From: Betaproteobacteria bacterium
GTDB lineage: Bacteria; Pseudomonadota; Gammaproteobacteria; Burkholderiales; SG8-39
NCBI GenBank assembly: GCA_005884455.1
Contig: VBCH01000006.1
Location: 1-49,218, forward strand
Length of the DNA stretch: 49,218 nucleotides
Direction of reading: 5' to 3'
Shown here: positions 1 to 7,711 of the stretch, piece after piece
How positions within the stretch are numbered: the stretch's first letter is position 1
How the letters are laid out: every line of letters begins with the position of its first letter
Made by a program: the position numbers and the translations under genes
The notes under the pieces: model-generated
Databases searched by the model: none
Told to the model about the DNA's origin: nothing
The model's input: only the letters and a program-made list of their open reading frames with translations

Positions 1-2
1 CG

Positions 3-407
3 ACCGAGGGTACCAAGAGCAGCCTTAACGCCGTCGCGTCTTACACCATTATCGATCCTCTGTCGGTCGGCCTGGAAGTCCTGAGCGTAAGCCAGGAGAA
101 CGCCGGCGGCGGCACGACCAAGCAGAAGTACAGCGGCTACGCAGGATACGTCACCTATATGTTTGGCTCGAAGTTCCGCGGCGTGCTTCGTGGCGAGTCG
201 TTCGACGACAAGGACGGCTTGCGCTTTGGCACCACGGGCACGAAGTACAAGGAGGTGACCCTGACGGGTGCCTACGTTGCTTCCGACAGCTTCGAAGCAC
301 GCGTCGAGGCACGCAGAGACCAGGCGAACAACGCGGTGTTCAGCAACTCCACGGGCGCGAGCAAGAACATGGCGAGCGCCGCATTGCAGGGCCTCTACAA
401 GTTCTAG
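3..407 (+). CDS. Outer-membrane beta-barrel (porin-like) protein, 3' end only
   Basis: The reading frame is open to the left edge, so only the C-terminal 134 residues are visible. They show alternating polar and hydrophobic short strands with glycine-rich turns, and the chain ends in Tyr-Lys-Phe. A terminal aromatic residue is the usual recognition signal for the BAM outer-membrane insertion machinery. The last segment (charged residues, then a strand, then LYKF) resembles the closing strand of small proteobacterial porin-like barrels. The glnK-amtB pair starts 38 bases downstream on the same strand. Porin-type genes are known near glnK-amtB in some betaproteobacteria, so a role in nitrogen-source uptake is possible but is inference. 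No start codon or signal peptide can be assessed. Confidence 0.6.
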   Translation, partial: TEGTKSSLNAVASYTIIDPLSVGLEVLSVSQENAGGGTTKQKYSGYAGYVTYMFGSKFRGVLRGESFDDKDGLRFGTTGTKYKEVTLTGAYVASDSFEARVEARRDQANNAVFSNSTGASKNMASAALQGLYKF

Positions 408-430
408 CTCTTCGAAGCTCATTACCTTAG

Positions 431-784
<354 letters not shown>

Positions 785-794
785 GGAGGCACCG

Positions 795-2324
795 ATGAAA
801 AGATTGACGAGAAAACTGATCGCATCGCTGGCGCTGTTCGCGATGCTGGGGGCAAACGCCCTGCCGTTGTTCGCCCAGGACAAGGCGGCCGACAAGCCGG
901 CGGAAGCCGCAGCACCAGCCGCCGCAGCGCCAGCCGCGACCCCGGCTCCAGCGGCCGCAGCACCAGCCGTGCCCAAGTGCGGCGACAAGGGCTTCGACTG
1001 CAACAAGGGCGACGTGTCGTGGATGATGACCTCCACGGCGTTCGTATTGCTGATGACCGTCCCGGGCCTGGCGCTGTTCTATGCCGGCATGGCCCGTACC
1101 CGGAACGCGCTGTCGACGGTGATGCAGAGTTTTTCGATTTTCTGCGTCGTCGCGGTGCTGTGGGTGGTCTACGGATACAGCATAGCGTTCACTGCCGGTC
1201 ATGAGGGCAGTTCACTTGCCCCGTTCTTCGGGTCGCTCGACAAGCTCTTCATGCTCGGCGAGGATCCGGCCACGGCGGTCGCCGCGACCTTCAGCAAGGG
1301 ACAGTACCTGCCGGACTTCGTGTACTGCATGTTCCAACTGACCTTCGCCGCGATCACCGTGGCGCTGATCGCAGGCGGCTTCGCGGAACGCTTCAAGTTC
1401 TCCGCGATGATCATCTTCTGCATCCTGTGGTTCACCTTCGCGTATCTGCCCGTCGCACACATGGTGTGGTACTGGGACGGCCCCGATGCCTACACCACCG
1501 CGAAAGCAGGCGAGCTTGCCAACAGCCATGCCGGTTTCATCTTCCAGAAAGGCGCCCTCGACTTCGCGGGCGGGACCGTGGTGCACGTCAACTCCGGTAT
1601 CGCCGCGCTGGTCTGCGCCCTGATGCTCGGCAAGCGCAACGGCTACGGCAAGGTGCCGATGCCACCGCACAGCGTGATGATGACGGCGATCGGCACCGGC
1701 ATGCTGTGGATGGGCTGGTTCGGCTTCAACGCGGGCTCCGCGCTCGAAGCCACTGGCGCTGCCGGCATCGCGTTCTTCAATACGTTGTTCGGGACCGCTG
1801 TTGCGGGCGTTTCGTGGACGCTGACCGAGTGGATCGTCAAGGGCAAGCCGAGCCTGCTGGGCATCTGCTCCGGCATCGTGGCGGGCCTGGTGGCGATCAC
1901 TCCGGCGGCCGGTTTTGTCGGCCCCATCGGAGCCTTTTTTACCTGTGCCATCGCCGGCGTCCTTTGCTTCTTCGCCGTGACCAAGGTGAAGGCCATGCTG
2001 GGTTACGACGACGCGCTCGATACCTTCGGCGTGCACTGCATCGGCGGGATCATCGGCTCGCTCGGCACGGGCACCTTCGTCAATCCGAAGTTTGGCGGTA
2101 CTGGCGTCTATGATTACGTCGCCAACAAAGTCGGCGATTTCGACGCCTGGGCGCAGATCGTCTCTCAGTTTTGGGACATCGCCATCACTTTGATCTGGTC
2201 GGGCGGCGTGGCGTTCGTGATCCTGCTGATCCTGAAGTTCACCATCGGCATCCGCGCCAGCGATGAAGCGCAGGAAGAGGGTCTCGATCTCGCCGATCAC
2301 GGCGAGAAGGCCTACAACTACTGA
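795..2324 (+). CDS. amtB: Ammonium transporter AmtB
   Basis: A 509-residue Amt/Rh-family channel for ammonium uptake across the inner membrane. An N-terminal signal peptide (about residues 1-27) is followed by an unusual Ala/Pro-rich linker (about 33-60), then a short Cys-containing segment and the usual 11-helix core. The twin pore histidines are at His264 (VVHVNSG) and His414 (FGVHCIGG), spaced 150 residues apart as in E. coli AmtB (168/318). The acidic C-terminal tail that normally contacts GlnK is present. glnK lies 10 bases upstream, giving the standard module in which GlnK closes AmtB when nitrogen is ample. A strong terminator follows the gene. Confidence 0.96.
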   Translation: MKRLTRKLIASLALFAMLGANALPLFAQDKAADKPAEAAAPAAAAPAATPAPAAAAPAVPKCGDKGFDCNKGDVSWMMTSTAFVLLMTVPGLALFYAGMARTRNALSTVMQSFSIFCVVAVLWVVYGYSIAFTAGHEGSSLAPFFGSLDKLFMLGEDPATAVAATFSKGQYLPDFVYCMFQLTFAAITVALIAGGFAERFKFSAMIIFCILWFTFAYLPVAHMVWYWDGPDAYTTAKAGELANSHAGFIFQKGALDFAGGTVVHVNSGIAALVCALMLGKRNGYGKVPMPPHSVMMTAIGTGMLWMGWFGFNAGSALEATGAAGIAFFNTLFGTAVAGVSWTLTEWIVKGKPSLLGICSGIVAGLVAITPAAGFVGPIGAFFTCAIAGVLCFFAVTKVKAMLGYDDALDTFGVHCIGGIIGSLGTGTFVNPKFGGTGVYDYVANKVGDFDAWAQIVSQFWDIAITLIWSGGVAFVILLILKFTIGIRASDEAQEEGLDLADHGEKAYNY

Positions 2325-2363
2325 CAGTAGCAGGGAGAGGCCCGGAAACGGGCTTGTTTTCGA

Positions 2364-2392
2364 ACGGGCACCTTCGGGTGCCCGTTTTTTTT
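2364..2392 (+). terminator. Rho-independent terminator after amtB
   Basis: A perfect 9-bp GC-rich stem (2364-2372 with 2377-2385) closes on a TTCG tetraloop and runs into eight T residues. It begins 39 bases after the amtB stop and should end the glnK-amtB transcript. The C(UUCG)G loop is an exceptionally stable RNA tetraloop. Confidence 0.92.
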
Positions 2393-2475
2393 GGGGAAGA
2401 CGCGAAGTCCCCGGCCACCCTCCCGCCGCAGGCGCTTTGTGAGAAAATACGCGCCTTTTTCGCGAGGACCTCGAC

Positions 2476-3186
2476 ATGAAAATGGAGTACGTAATCAGCA
2501 GTTGGGACATCCCCTCGCTTCCCATCGTCGGATCGAACGCTCTCTTCCCGGTGCGCCGCATCTTCTGTGTCGGGCGCAATTACGTCGAGCACCAGAAGGA
2601 AATGGGGGGCGACGGCCGCGAGCAGCCGTTCTTCTTCACCAAGTCCGCGCACGATCTCGTGCCGCTAAGCGCCGGCGAGACCGGGGCGGTCCACTATCCG
2701 CCGATGACGAGCAACTACCACTGGGAAACCGAAATGATCGCGGTGATCGGAACGGGCGGCTACAAGATTCCGGCGGCCAAGGCGAACGAGCACATCTGGG
2801 GTTACGCCATCGGCCTCGACATGACGCGCCGCGATCTGCAGCAGGTGGGCAAGGACAAGGGCCGGCCCTGGACCTTCGGCAAGGATTTCGACCAGGCGGC
2901 GCCCGCGGGCGCGATCAACCCCGCCTCCAAGATCGGACACCCGGTCAAGGGCAAACTCTGGCTCAAGGTCAACGGCGAGTTTCGCCAGAACTCGGACATC
3001 GACCAGATGATCTGGAGCGTGCCCGAACAGATCGCGTTTCTCACGCAGTATTACACGCTGGAAGCGGGCGATCTCATCATGACGGGCACACCGGCCGGTG
3101 TGGGCGCCGCCAAGCCGGGGGATGAGCTTCTCGCCGGAATCGAGGGGCTCGGCGAGCTGCGGGTGAAGATACTGCCGCCGCGATAA
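2476..3186 (+). CDS. Fumarylacetoacetate hydrolase family protein (fumarylpyruvate hydrolase-like)
   Basis: A 236-residue FAH-fold enzyme; the family hydrolyses C-C bonds in acylpyruvates or decarboxylates/hydrates related oxo-acids. Expected metal ligands are visible as Glu84 and Glu86 (WETEM) and Asp115 (YAIGLDMTRRD). The family segment GRPWTFGKDFD follows, and the C-terminal signature DLIMTGTPAGVG is intact. Length and motifs fit fumarylpyruvate hydrolases of the gentisate pathway (NagK type), but FAH paralogues are numerous and substrate assignment is inference. A gentisate-dioxygenase-like cupin lies 37 kb away in this window, so a pathway link is conceivable but not shown by proximity. 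A RidA gene follows after 13 bases, suggesting a two-gene operon. Confidence 0.85.
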   Translation: MKMEYVISSWDIPSLPIVGSNALFPVRRIFCVGRNYVEHQKEMGGDGREQPFFFTKSAHDLVPLSAGETGAVHYPPMTSNYHWETEMIAVIGTGGYKIPAAKANEHIWGYAIGLDMTRRDLQQVGKDKGRPWTFGKDFDQAAPAGAINPASKIGHPVKGKLWLKVNGEFRQNSDIDQMIWSVPEQIAFLTQYYTLEAGDLIMTGTPAGVGAAKPGDELLAGIEGLGELRVKILPPR

Positions 3187-3199
3187 ACGGGAGGTCCAC

Positions 3200-3547
3200 G
3201 TGAGCATCAAACGCCATCCGTCGGGCAAGCTCTTCAGCGCCGCAGTCGAACACGGCGGCCTCGTCTATGTGGCAGGCCAGGTCGCCGACGATCTCACCCA
3301 AGGCGTCCGGGGCCAGACCGAGCAGGTGCTGAAGAAGATCGACGCAATCCTCGCCGCCTCGGGCACCAGCAAGTCGAAGATTCTTTCGGCGAATGTGTGG
3401 GTCACCGACATCCGCAACCGCGACGAGATGAACGCCGCCTGGACGGCGTGGGCCGATCCTGCGAACCTGCCGGCGCGAGCTACAGTCGAGGCGAAGCTTG
3501 CGGACCCGCGCATGTTGGTCGAGATCATGGTGACCTGCGCCAAGTAA
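3200..3547 (+). CDS. RidA family (YjgF/YER057c/UK114) protein
   Basis: A 115-residue single-domain RidA-family protein. Classical RidA trimers hydrolyse reactive enamine/imine intermediates made by PLP enzymes. The conserved arginine that binds the substrate carboxylate is present as Arg93 (PARATVEAKL), and the ending LVEIMVTC matches the family. The start is GTG, supported by a GGGAGG ribosome-binding site at the correct spacing; no better ATG exists. It lies 13 bases after the FAH gene. FAH plus Rid pairs occur in catabolic operons, where the Rid protein clears enamines or acts on a ring-cleavage product. It converges on trkH with a 14-base gap. Confidence 0.88.
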   Translation: MSIKRHPSGKLFSAAVEHGGLVYVAGQVADDLTQGVRGQTEQVLKKIDAILAASGTSKSKILSANVWVTDIRNRDEMNAAWTAWADPANLPARATVEAKLADPRMLVEIMVTCAK

Positions 3548-3561
3548 GCGGGGCAAGGTGC

Positions 3562-5019
3562 TTATTTTCTCCAGAACGCCGGCGTGATGACGATGAACAG
3601 CGTAAACAGCTCCAAGCGCCCGATCAGCATGGCGACCGTGCATACCCAGGTTTGAAAATCGCTGAGCGCCGCATAGGTCGCCGCCGGCCCCACCAGGTTA
3701 AGCCCCGGCCCGGTGTTGCAGATGCAGACGATCACCGCCGAAAAAGCCGTGATGATGTCCAGGCCCGAAGCAAGAAGGAGCATGGTCATGGCGACGACTG
3801 ACCCGCCCCAGATCAGCATGAACGCCAGGACCGCGAAGATGATGTTGTTTTCCACTCTTTGGCCGGAGAGCTTGACGGGCAGATAAGCGCGCGGATGAAT
3901 GATGGACATGAGCTCCCGCAGCGCCTGGCGAACCATCAGTTCGGCGCGGATCATCTTGATGCCGCCTCCGGTTGAGCCGGAGCAAGTGGCGAAGCAGCAA
4001 AGGAACAGCATCCATACGGGCGCGAAGATCGGCCATTGGTTGAAATCGGTGCTGGTAAAGCCGGCTGTCGTGGCGATCGAGACGACGTTGAACACGCTGT
4101 GCCGTAGCGCAGTCCAGAAAGACGGATAGACCTGGTTGGCGAACAGGAAATAGGCGACTCCAAGCGCCGAAACCGCGACCAATGCGAGGTATGCCCCCGC
4201 CTCGGGGTCGCTCCGGTAGGGTGCCAGGCTCAGCTTGCGGAACGCGAGGAAGTGAGTTCCGAAATTGATGCCTCCGATGAGCATGAAAAAAACTCCCACA
4301 GCCTCGATCGCCGGGGAATCGAAGTAGCCGAAGCTCGCGTCGTGGGAGGAGAATCCCCCCAAACTCAGGGTCGAGAATGCATGGACTACGGCGTCGAACC
4401 AGCCCATTCCCGCCGCCTTGAAAACCAGAGCGCACGCGAGGGTCAAGGCCGCGTAAACCAGCCACAGGCCTTTGGCGGTTTCGGTGATGCGCGGCGTGAG
4501 CCTGGTGTCCTTCATTGGCCCCGGGGTTTCCGTCCTCATGATCTGGCTGCCGCCGATACCGAGCAGCGGCAGGATCGCCACCGCCAGGACGATGATCCCC
4601 ATTCCGCCCAGCCATTGCAGCTCGCAGCGCCACAAGTTGATCGAAGGCGGCAGCTTGTCGAGCCCTGAGAGCACGGTCGAACCGGTAGTGGTGAGCGCCG
4701 CAACGGTTTCGAAGTAGCCGTCCGTGAAATCGAGCTCGGGCATGTACATCAGCAGGGGCAGGGTGGCGAATGCGGGCAGGACGGTCCAAACCAGCGCCAC
4801 CAAAAGAAAGCCGTCGCGGGTCTGCAGCTCGGCCTGGCGCGAGCGAGTAACCGCCCACAAAGTTGCTCCGCTCACAAAGGTGATCAGCACGGCCTTCTCA
4901 AAGGCGTAACGCGCCGCGTCACCGTACAAGAGCGACACGCAGAGAGGCAGCAGCATGGCAAGGGCAAAGACGACGATCAGGACGCTCAGCACGTGGAGAA
5001 CAGGAAACGGCCTTACCAT
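3562..5019 (-). CDS. trkH: Potassium uptake protein TrkH (membrane subunit)
   Basis: A 485-residue multi-spanning protein with four pore-loop repeats typical of Trk/Ktr/HKT transporters. Selectivity segments are recognisable as TTTGSTVLSG, STLSLGGFSSHD, IATTAGFTSTDF and ICNTGPGLN. It forms the K+ conducting subunit in the inner membrane and is gated by nucleotide-binding TrkA. trkA lies immediately upstream, 16 bases away. It is the last gene of an eight-gene minus-strand run. Full length, no defects seen. Confidence 0.95.
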   Translation of the reverse strand: MVRPFPVLHVLSVLIVVFALAMLLPLCVSLLYGDAARYAFEKAVLITFVSGATLWAVTRSRQAELQTRDGFLLVALVWTVLPAFATLPLLMYMPELDFTDGYFETVAALTTTGSTVLSGLDKLPPSINLWRCELQWLGGMGIIVLAVAILPLLGIGGSQIMRTETPGPMKDTRLTPRITETAKGLWLVYAALTLACALVFKAAGMGWFDAVVHAFSTLSLGGFSSHDASFGYFDSPAIEAVGVFFMLIGGINFGTHFLAFRKLSLAPYRSDPEAGAYLALVAVSALGVAYFLFANQVYPSFWTALRHSVFNVVSIATTAGFTSTDFNQWPIFAPVWMLFLCCFATCSGSTGGGIKMIRAELMVRQALRELMSIIHPRAYLPVKLSGQRVENNIIFAVLAFMLIWGGSVVAMTMLLLASGLDIITAFSAVIVCICNTGPGLNLVGPAATYAALSDFQTWVCTVAMLIGRLELFTLFIVITPAFWRK

Positions 5020-5035
5020 GGGCGCGGAATCCGCT

Positions 5036-6409
5036 TCAGACGAAGCCGGCGCTGACCTCGAAAAGTTTCTCGACCTTGGGCAGGAGTTTCTTGTCGGTGA
5101 CGAAGACGATCAAGTGGTCCTCGGCGAGCACCACGGTGTCGTGATGCGCCATGATGACCTTGTCGCCGCGCACGATTGCGGCTATTGCGGCGCCTTTGGG
5201 GAGGTCGATCTCCTCGATCCTTCGGCCGACGCAGCGGCAGGAATCTCGGTCTCCGTGCACGACGGCCTCGAGCGCCTCGGCCACACCGCGGCGCAGGCTG
5301 TGCACCCGGGTAATGTGGCCGCGCCGCACATGGGCGAGCAGCGTACCGATGGTTGCCTGCGCCGGTGAAATCGCGATATCGATCTGACCGGCTTGGAGGA
5401 GATCGACGTAGGAGCGTCGGTTGATGAGCGCGACCACGCGGCGCGCGCCCATGCGCTTCGCAAGCAGGCAGGACATGATGTTGTTCTCGTCGTCGTTGGT
5501 TACCGCGACGAACAGGTCCATGTCGGAGACGTTTTCGGCCTCCAGGAGTCCTTCGTCGGTGAGATCCCCCTGCAGCACGAGCGCCCGATCGAGGCGGGTG
5601 GAGAGCACCTCGCAGCGCCTCTTGTCGTACTCGATGATCTTGATCGCGTAGTCGCGCTCGATCGCACGCGCGAGGCGCAAGCCGATGTTGCCGCCCCCTC
5701 CGATCATGACTCTTTTCACCGCCTGGTCCATGCGCCTCAGCTCGTGCATGACCTGGCGGATGTCTTGCGTCGCGGCGAGACAAAATACCTCGTCTCCGGC
5801 CTGCACCACGGTATCACCCTCGGGCAGAATCGGGCTGTCACCGCGAAATATGGCGGCGATGCGCGTGTCCACGGACGGGATGTGCTTCCTCAGATCCTTC
5901 AGGGGATGACCCACCAGGGGACCGCCTTGGAATGCACGCACCGCCACCAAGCTGACCTTGCCGTGAGCGAACTCGAGCACCTGCAGTGCTTCCGGAAACT
6001 CGATGAGCTTGACGATATAGTCGGTAAGAATCTGCTCCGGGCAGATTGCCAAGTCCACGTCGAAGCAGTCCGGGCTGAGCACCCGCTCGTTGGAAAGATA
6101 GTCGGTCGCGCGCAGGCGGACGATGCGGGTCGGGACGTTGAACAAAACCTGTGCCAGCTTGCAGGCGACCAAGTTGGTCTCGTCGCTTTGCGTCACCGCA
6201 ATCATCATGTCGCAGTCCTCGATACCCGCCTCGACCAGGACTGAGGGATGTGCGGCGCTGCCGAGCACGGTGCGCAAATCCAGGCGGTCCTGGAGGTTGC
6301 GCAGCCTCGCGGCGTCGATATCCACGACCGTAATGTCGTTGGCTTCGGACACCAGGTTTTCGGCAACCGATGAGCCGACCTGGCCGGCGCCGAGAATTAC
6401 GATTTTCAA
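5036..6409 (-). CDS. trkA: Trk system potassium transporter TrkA (peripheral gating subunit)
   Basis: A 457-residue cytoplasmic protein with two tandem RCK units. The first Rossmann motif is at the N-terminus (MKIVILGAGQVGSSVAE) and the second is near residue 233 (VMIGGGGNIGLRLARA); each is followed by a TrkA-C domain. It binds NAD(H)/ATP and gates TrkH, encoded next. The start codon is TTG at 6407-6409, which gives exactly the conserved N-terminus; no in-frame ATG lies just upstream. Its position behind an NtrY/NtrX-like pair is a conserved betaproteobacterial arrangement. Confidence 0.95.
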   Translation of the reverse strand: MKIVILGAGQVGSSVAENLVSEANDITVVDIDAARLRNLQDRLDLRTVLGSAAHPSVLVEAGIEDCDMMIAVTQSDETNLVACKLAQVLFNVPTRIVRLRATDYLSNERVLSPDCFDVDLAICPEQILTDYIVKLIEFPEALQVLEFAHGKVSLVAVRAFQGGPLVGHPLKDLRKHIPSVDTRIAAIFRGDSPILPEGDTVVQAGDEVFCLAATQDIRQVMHELRRMDQAVKRVMIGGGGNIGLRLARAIERDYAIKIIEYDKRRCEVLSTRLDRALVLQGDLTDEGLLEAENVSDMDLFVAVTNDDENNIMSCLLAKRMGARRVVALINRRSYVDLLQAGQIDIAISPAQATIGTLLAHVRRGHITRVHSLRRGVAEALEAVVHGDRDSCRCVGRRIEEIDLPKGAAIAAIVRGDKVIMAHHDTVVLAEDHLIVFVTDKKLLPKVEKLFEVSAGFV

Positions 6410-6460
6410 GGTCGAAATCCGCGCGAAAAAGCACGCATTTTATGCCGACTCCTACCCGAG

Positions 6461-7705
6461 TCAGTCTTCTTTTCGCCCGGCGAGAATGCCGAGAGCTTTC
6501 AACTTGCGGTACAAATGCGTGCGCTCGAGACCGCTTCGCTCGGCGACGCGCGCTATGGACCCGTTTACCTGTGCGAGATGGTGCTCGAAGTAGGTCCGCT
6601 CGAAGGCTTCGCGAGCCTCGCGCAGGGGAAGATCGAGGGACAGGTCGGTCTCGGCGGAGCGGCGTGCAAACTGCGGCAGCACCCGCTCCGCGTCCGCGAC
6701 ACCGATCTCCTCCTCCAAGCTGGTCAGCGCCAGGTTGCGCACTGCTGCGGCAAGATCTTCAAGGTTACCTGGCCAGGGGAAATACCGCAGGACGTTGAGG
6801 GCACCGGTGGACAAGGTTCGCGGCGGGCAAAAGCGTGTTTCCACCAGCTGGGCAAGCATGAGGCTTGCGATCTCGGGAATGTCCTCCGGATGCTCACGCA
6901 GAGCCGGAAGCGAGATGACGATACCCGCGAGCGCTTGCATCAATGCCGCGTCGAAACCCTGCGATTCCACCAGGTGTTTCGGCTCCTCGGCGGTAAAAGA
7001 CACCAGCTGCACGTTGCTCTTTTCCGCGCGCGCGGCGAGAAACGCCAGATGCTTTTGCTGGTTCCGGGACAGCATCGCGAGTTCCCCCACGAACAGCACG
7101 CCGCTGGAAACCTGCTGCAGCAGATCCTGGGACGCCTCGTTTAGCGCGTGCGCCGCATCGATCCAAGGTGCGTTGGGCTGCTGCAGATAGCGCGCGTAGA
7201 GCTCCGGCATCACGCCTCTTTCTCCACGCAGCATCACCGCTGTCCCGGCGGCAGAGATCCTCGCCAAGCGCTTCTTCAGCTCGGTGATGATCACCGAGCG
7301 GCCGAAATTCGCGACGCTGAGTGGCATCACAGCGCGCGATTCCCCCGCACGCAGTGCACGCTTCACGGTTGCGAGGAGCTTCTGCAGCGCGATCGGTTTT
7401 TCCAGGAAATCCATTGCGCCGCTGCGCGTCGCCTCCACCGCCGTGTCGATGGTGCCGTGGCCCGACATCATGATCACCGGCATGGTGAGCTGGCCCCCGG
7501 TGGCCCATTCCTTCAGGAGCGTAATACCGTCCGCGTCGGGCATCCAAATATCGAGCAACACGAGGTCCGGGCGTCTCTGCGCGCGCAACGAGCGCGCGGC
7601 GGTGGCATTCTCTGCAAGCTGCACCGAGTGTCCCTCGTCCGAGAGGATTTCGGACAAGAGCTCGCGGATCCCGACTTCGTCGTCGACCACTAGTATCTGC
7701 GCCAT
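6461..7705 (-). CDS. ntrX: NtrX-like response regulator with degenerate sigma-54 ATPase domain
   Basis: A 414-residue regulator. Residues 1-125 are an intact receiver: acidic pair Asp8/Asp9, phosphoacceptor Asp52 (LLDIWMPDADG), a Ser in MMSGHG and the LEKP lysine. The C-terminus is a Fis-type helix-turn-helix (NGSIARVAERSGLERTHLYR). The central region is clearly derived from a sigma-54 AAA+ domain but is broken. The Walker A position reads LRGERGVMPELYAR instead of GESGTGKE. The Walker B position reads VLFVGELAML in place of a typical LFLDEIGEL. The GAFTGA loop that touches sigma-54 is missing, and the domain is shorter than usual. It should still be phosphorylated and bind DNA but should not hydrolyse ATP or activate sigma-54. 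The NtrY-like kinase lies 6 bases upstream. Confidence 0.88.
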   Translation of the reverse strand: MAQILVVDDEVGIRELLSEILSDEGHSVQLAENATAARSLRAQRRPDLVLLDIWMPDADGITLLKEWATGGQLTMPVIMMSGHGTIDTAVEATRSGAMDFLEKPIALQKLLATVKRALRAGESRAVMPLSVANFGRSVIITELKKRLARISAAGTAVMLRGERGVMPELYARYLQQPNAPWIDAAHALNEASQDLLQQVSSGVLFVGELAMLSRNQQKHLAFLAARAEKSNVQLVSFTAEEPKHLVESQGFDAALMQALAGIVISLPALREHPEDIPEIASLMLAQLVETRFCPPRTLSTGALNVLRYFPWPGNLEDLAAAVRNLALTSLEEEIGVADAERVLPQFARRSAETDLSLDLPLREAREAFERTYFEHHLAQVNGSIARVAERSGLERTHLYRKLKALGILAGRKED

Positions 7706-7711
7706 GGTCGC

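Noticed and set aside
2393-2475. Promoter for the FAH-RidA pair
   Set aside because: The gap follows a strong terminator so a promoter must exist, but no -35/-10 pair with acceptable match and spacing was found.
1212-2579. Long minus-strand ORF (455 codons) opposite amtB
   Set aside because: It is the antisense shadow of a clear AmtB gene in high-GC DNA; the protein is rich in His, Asp and Arg with no domain.
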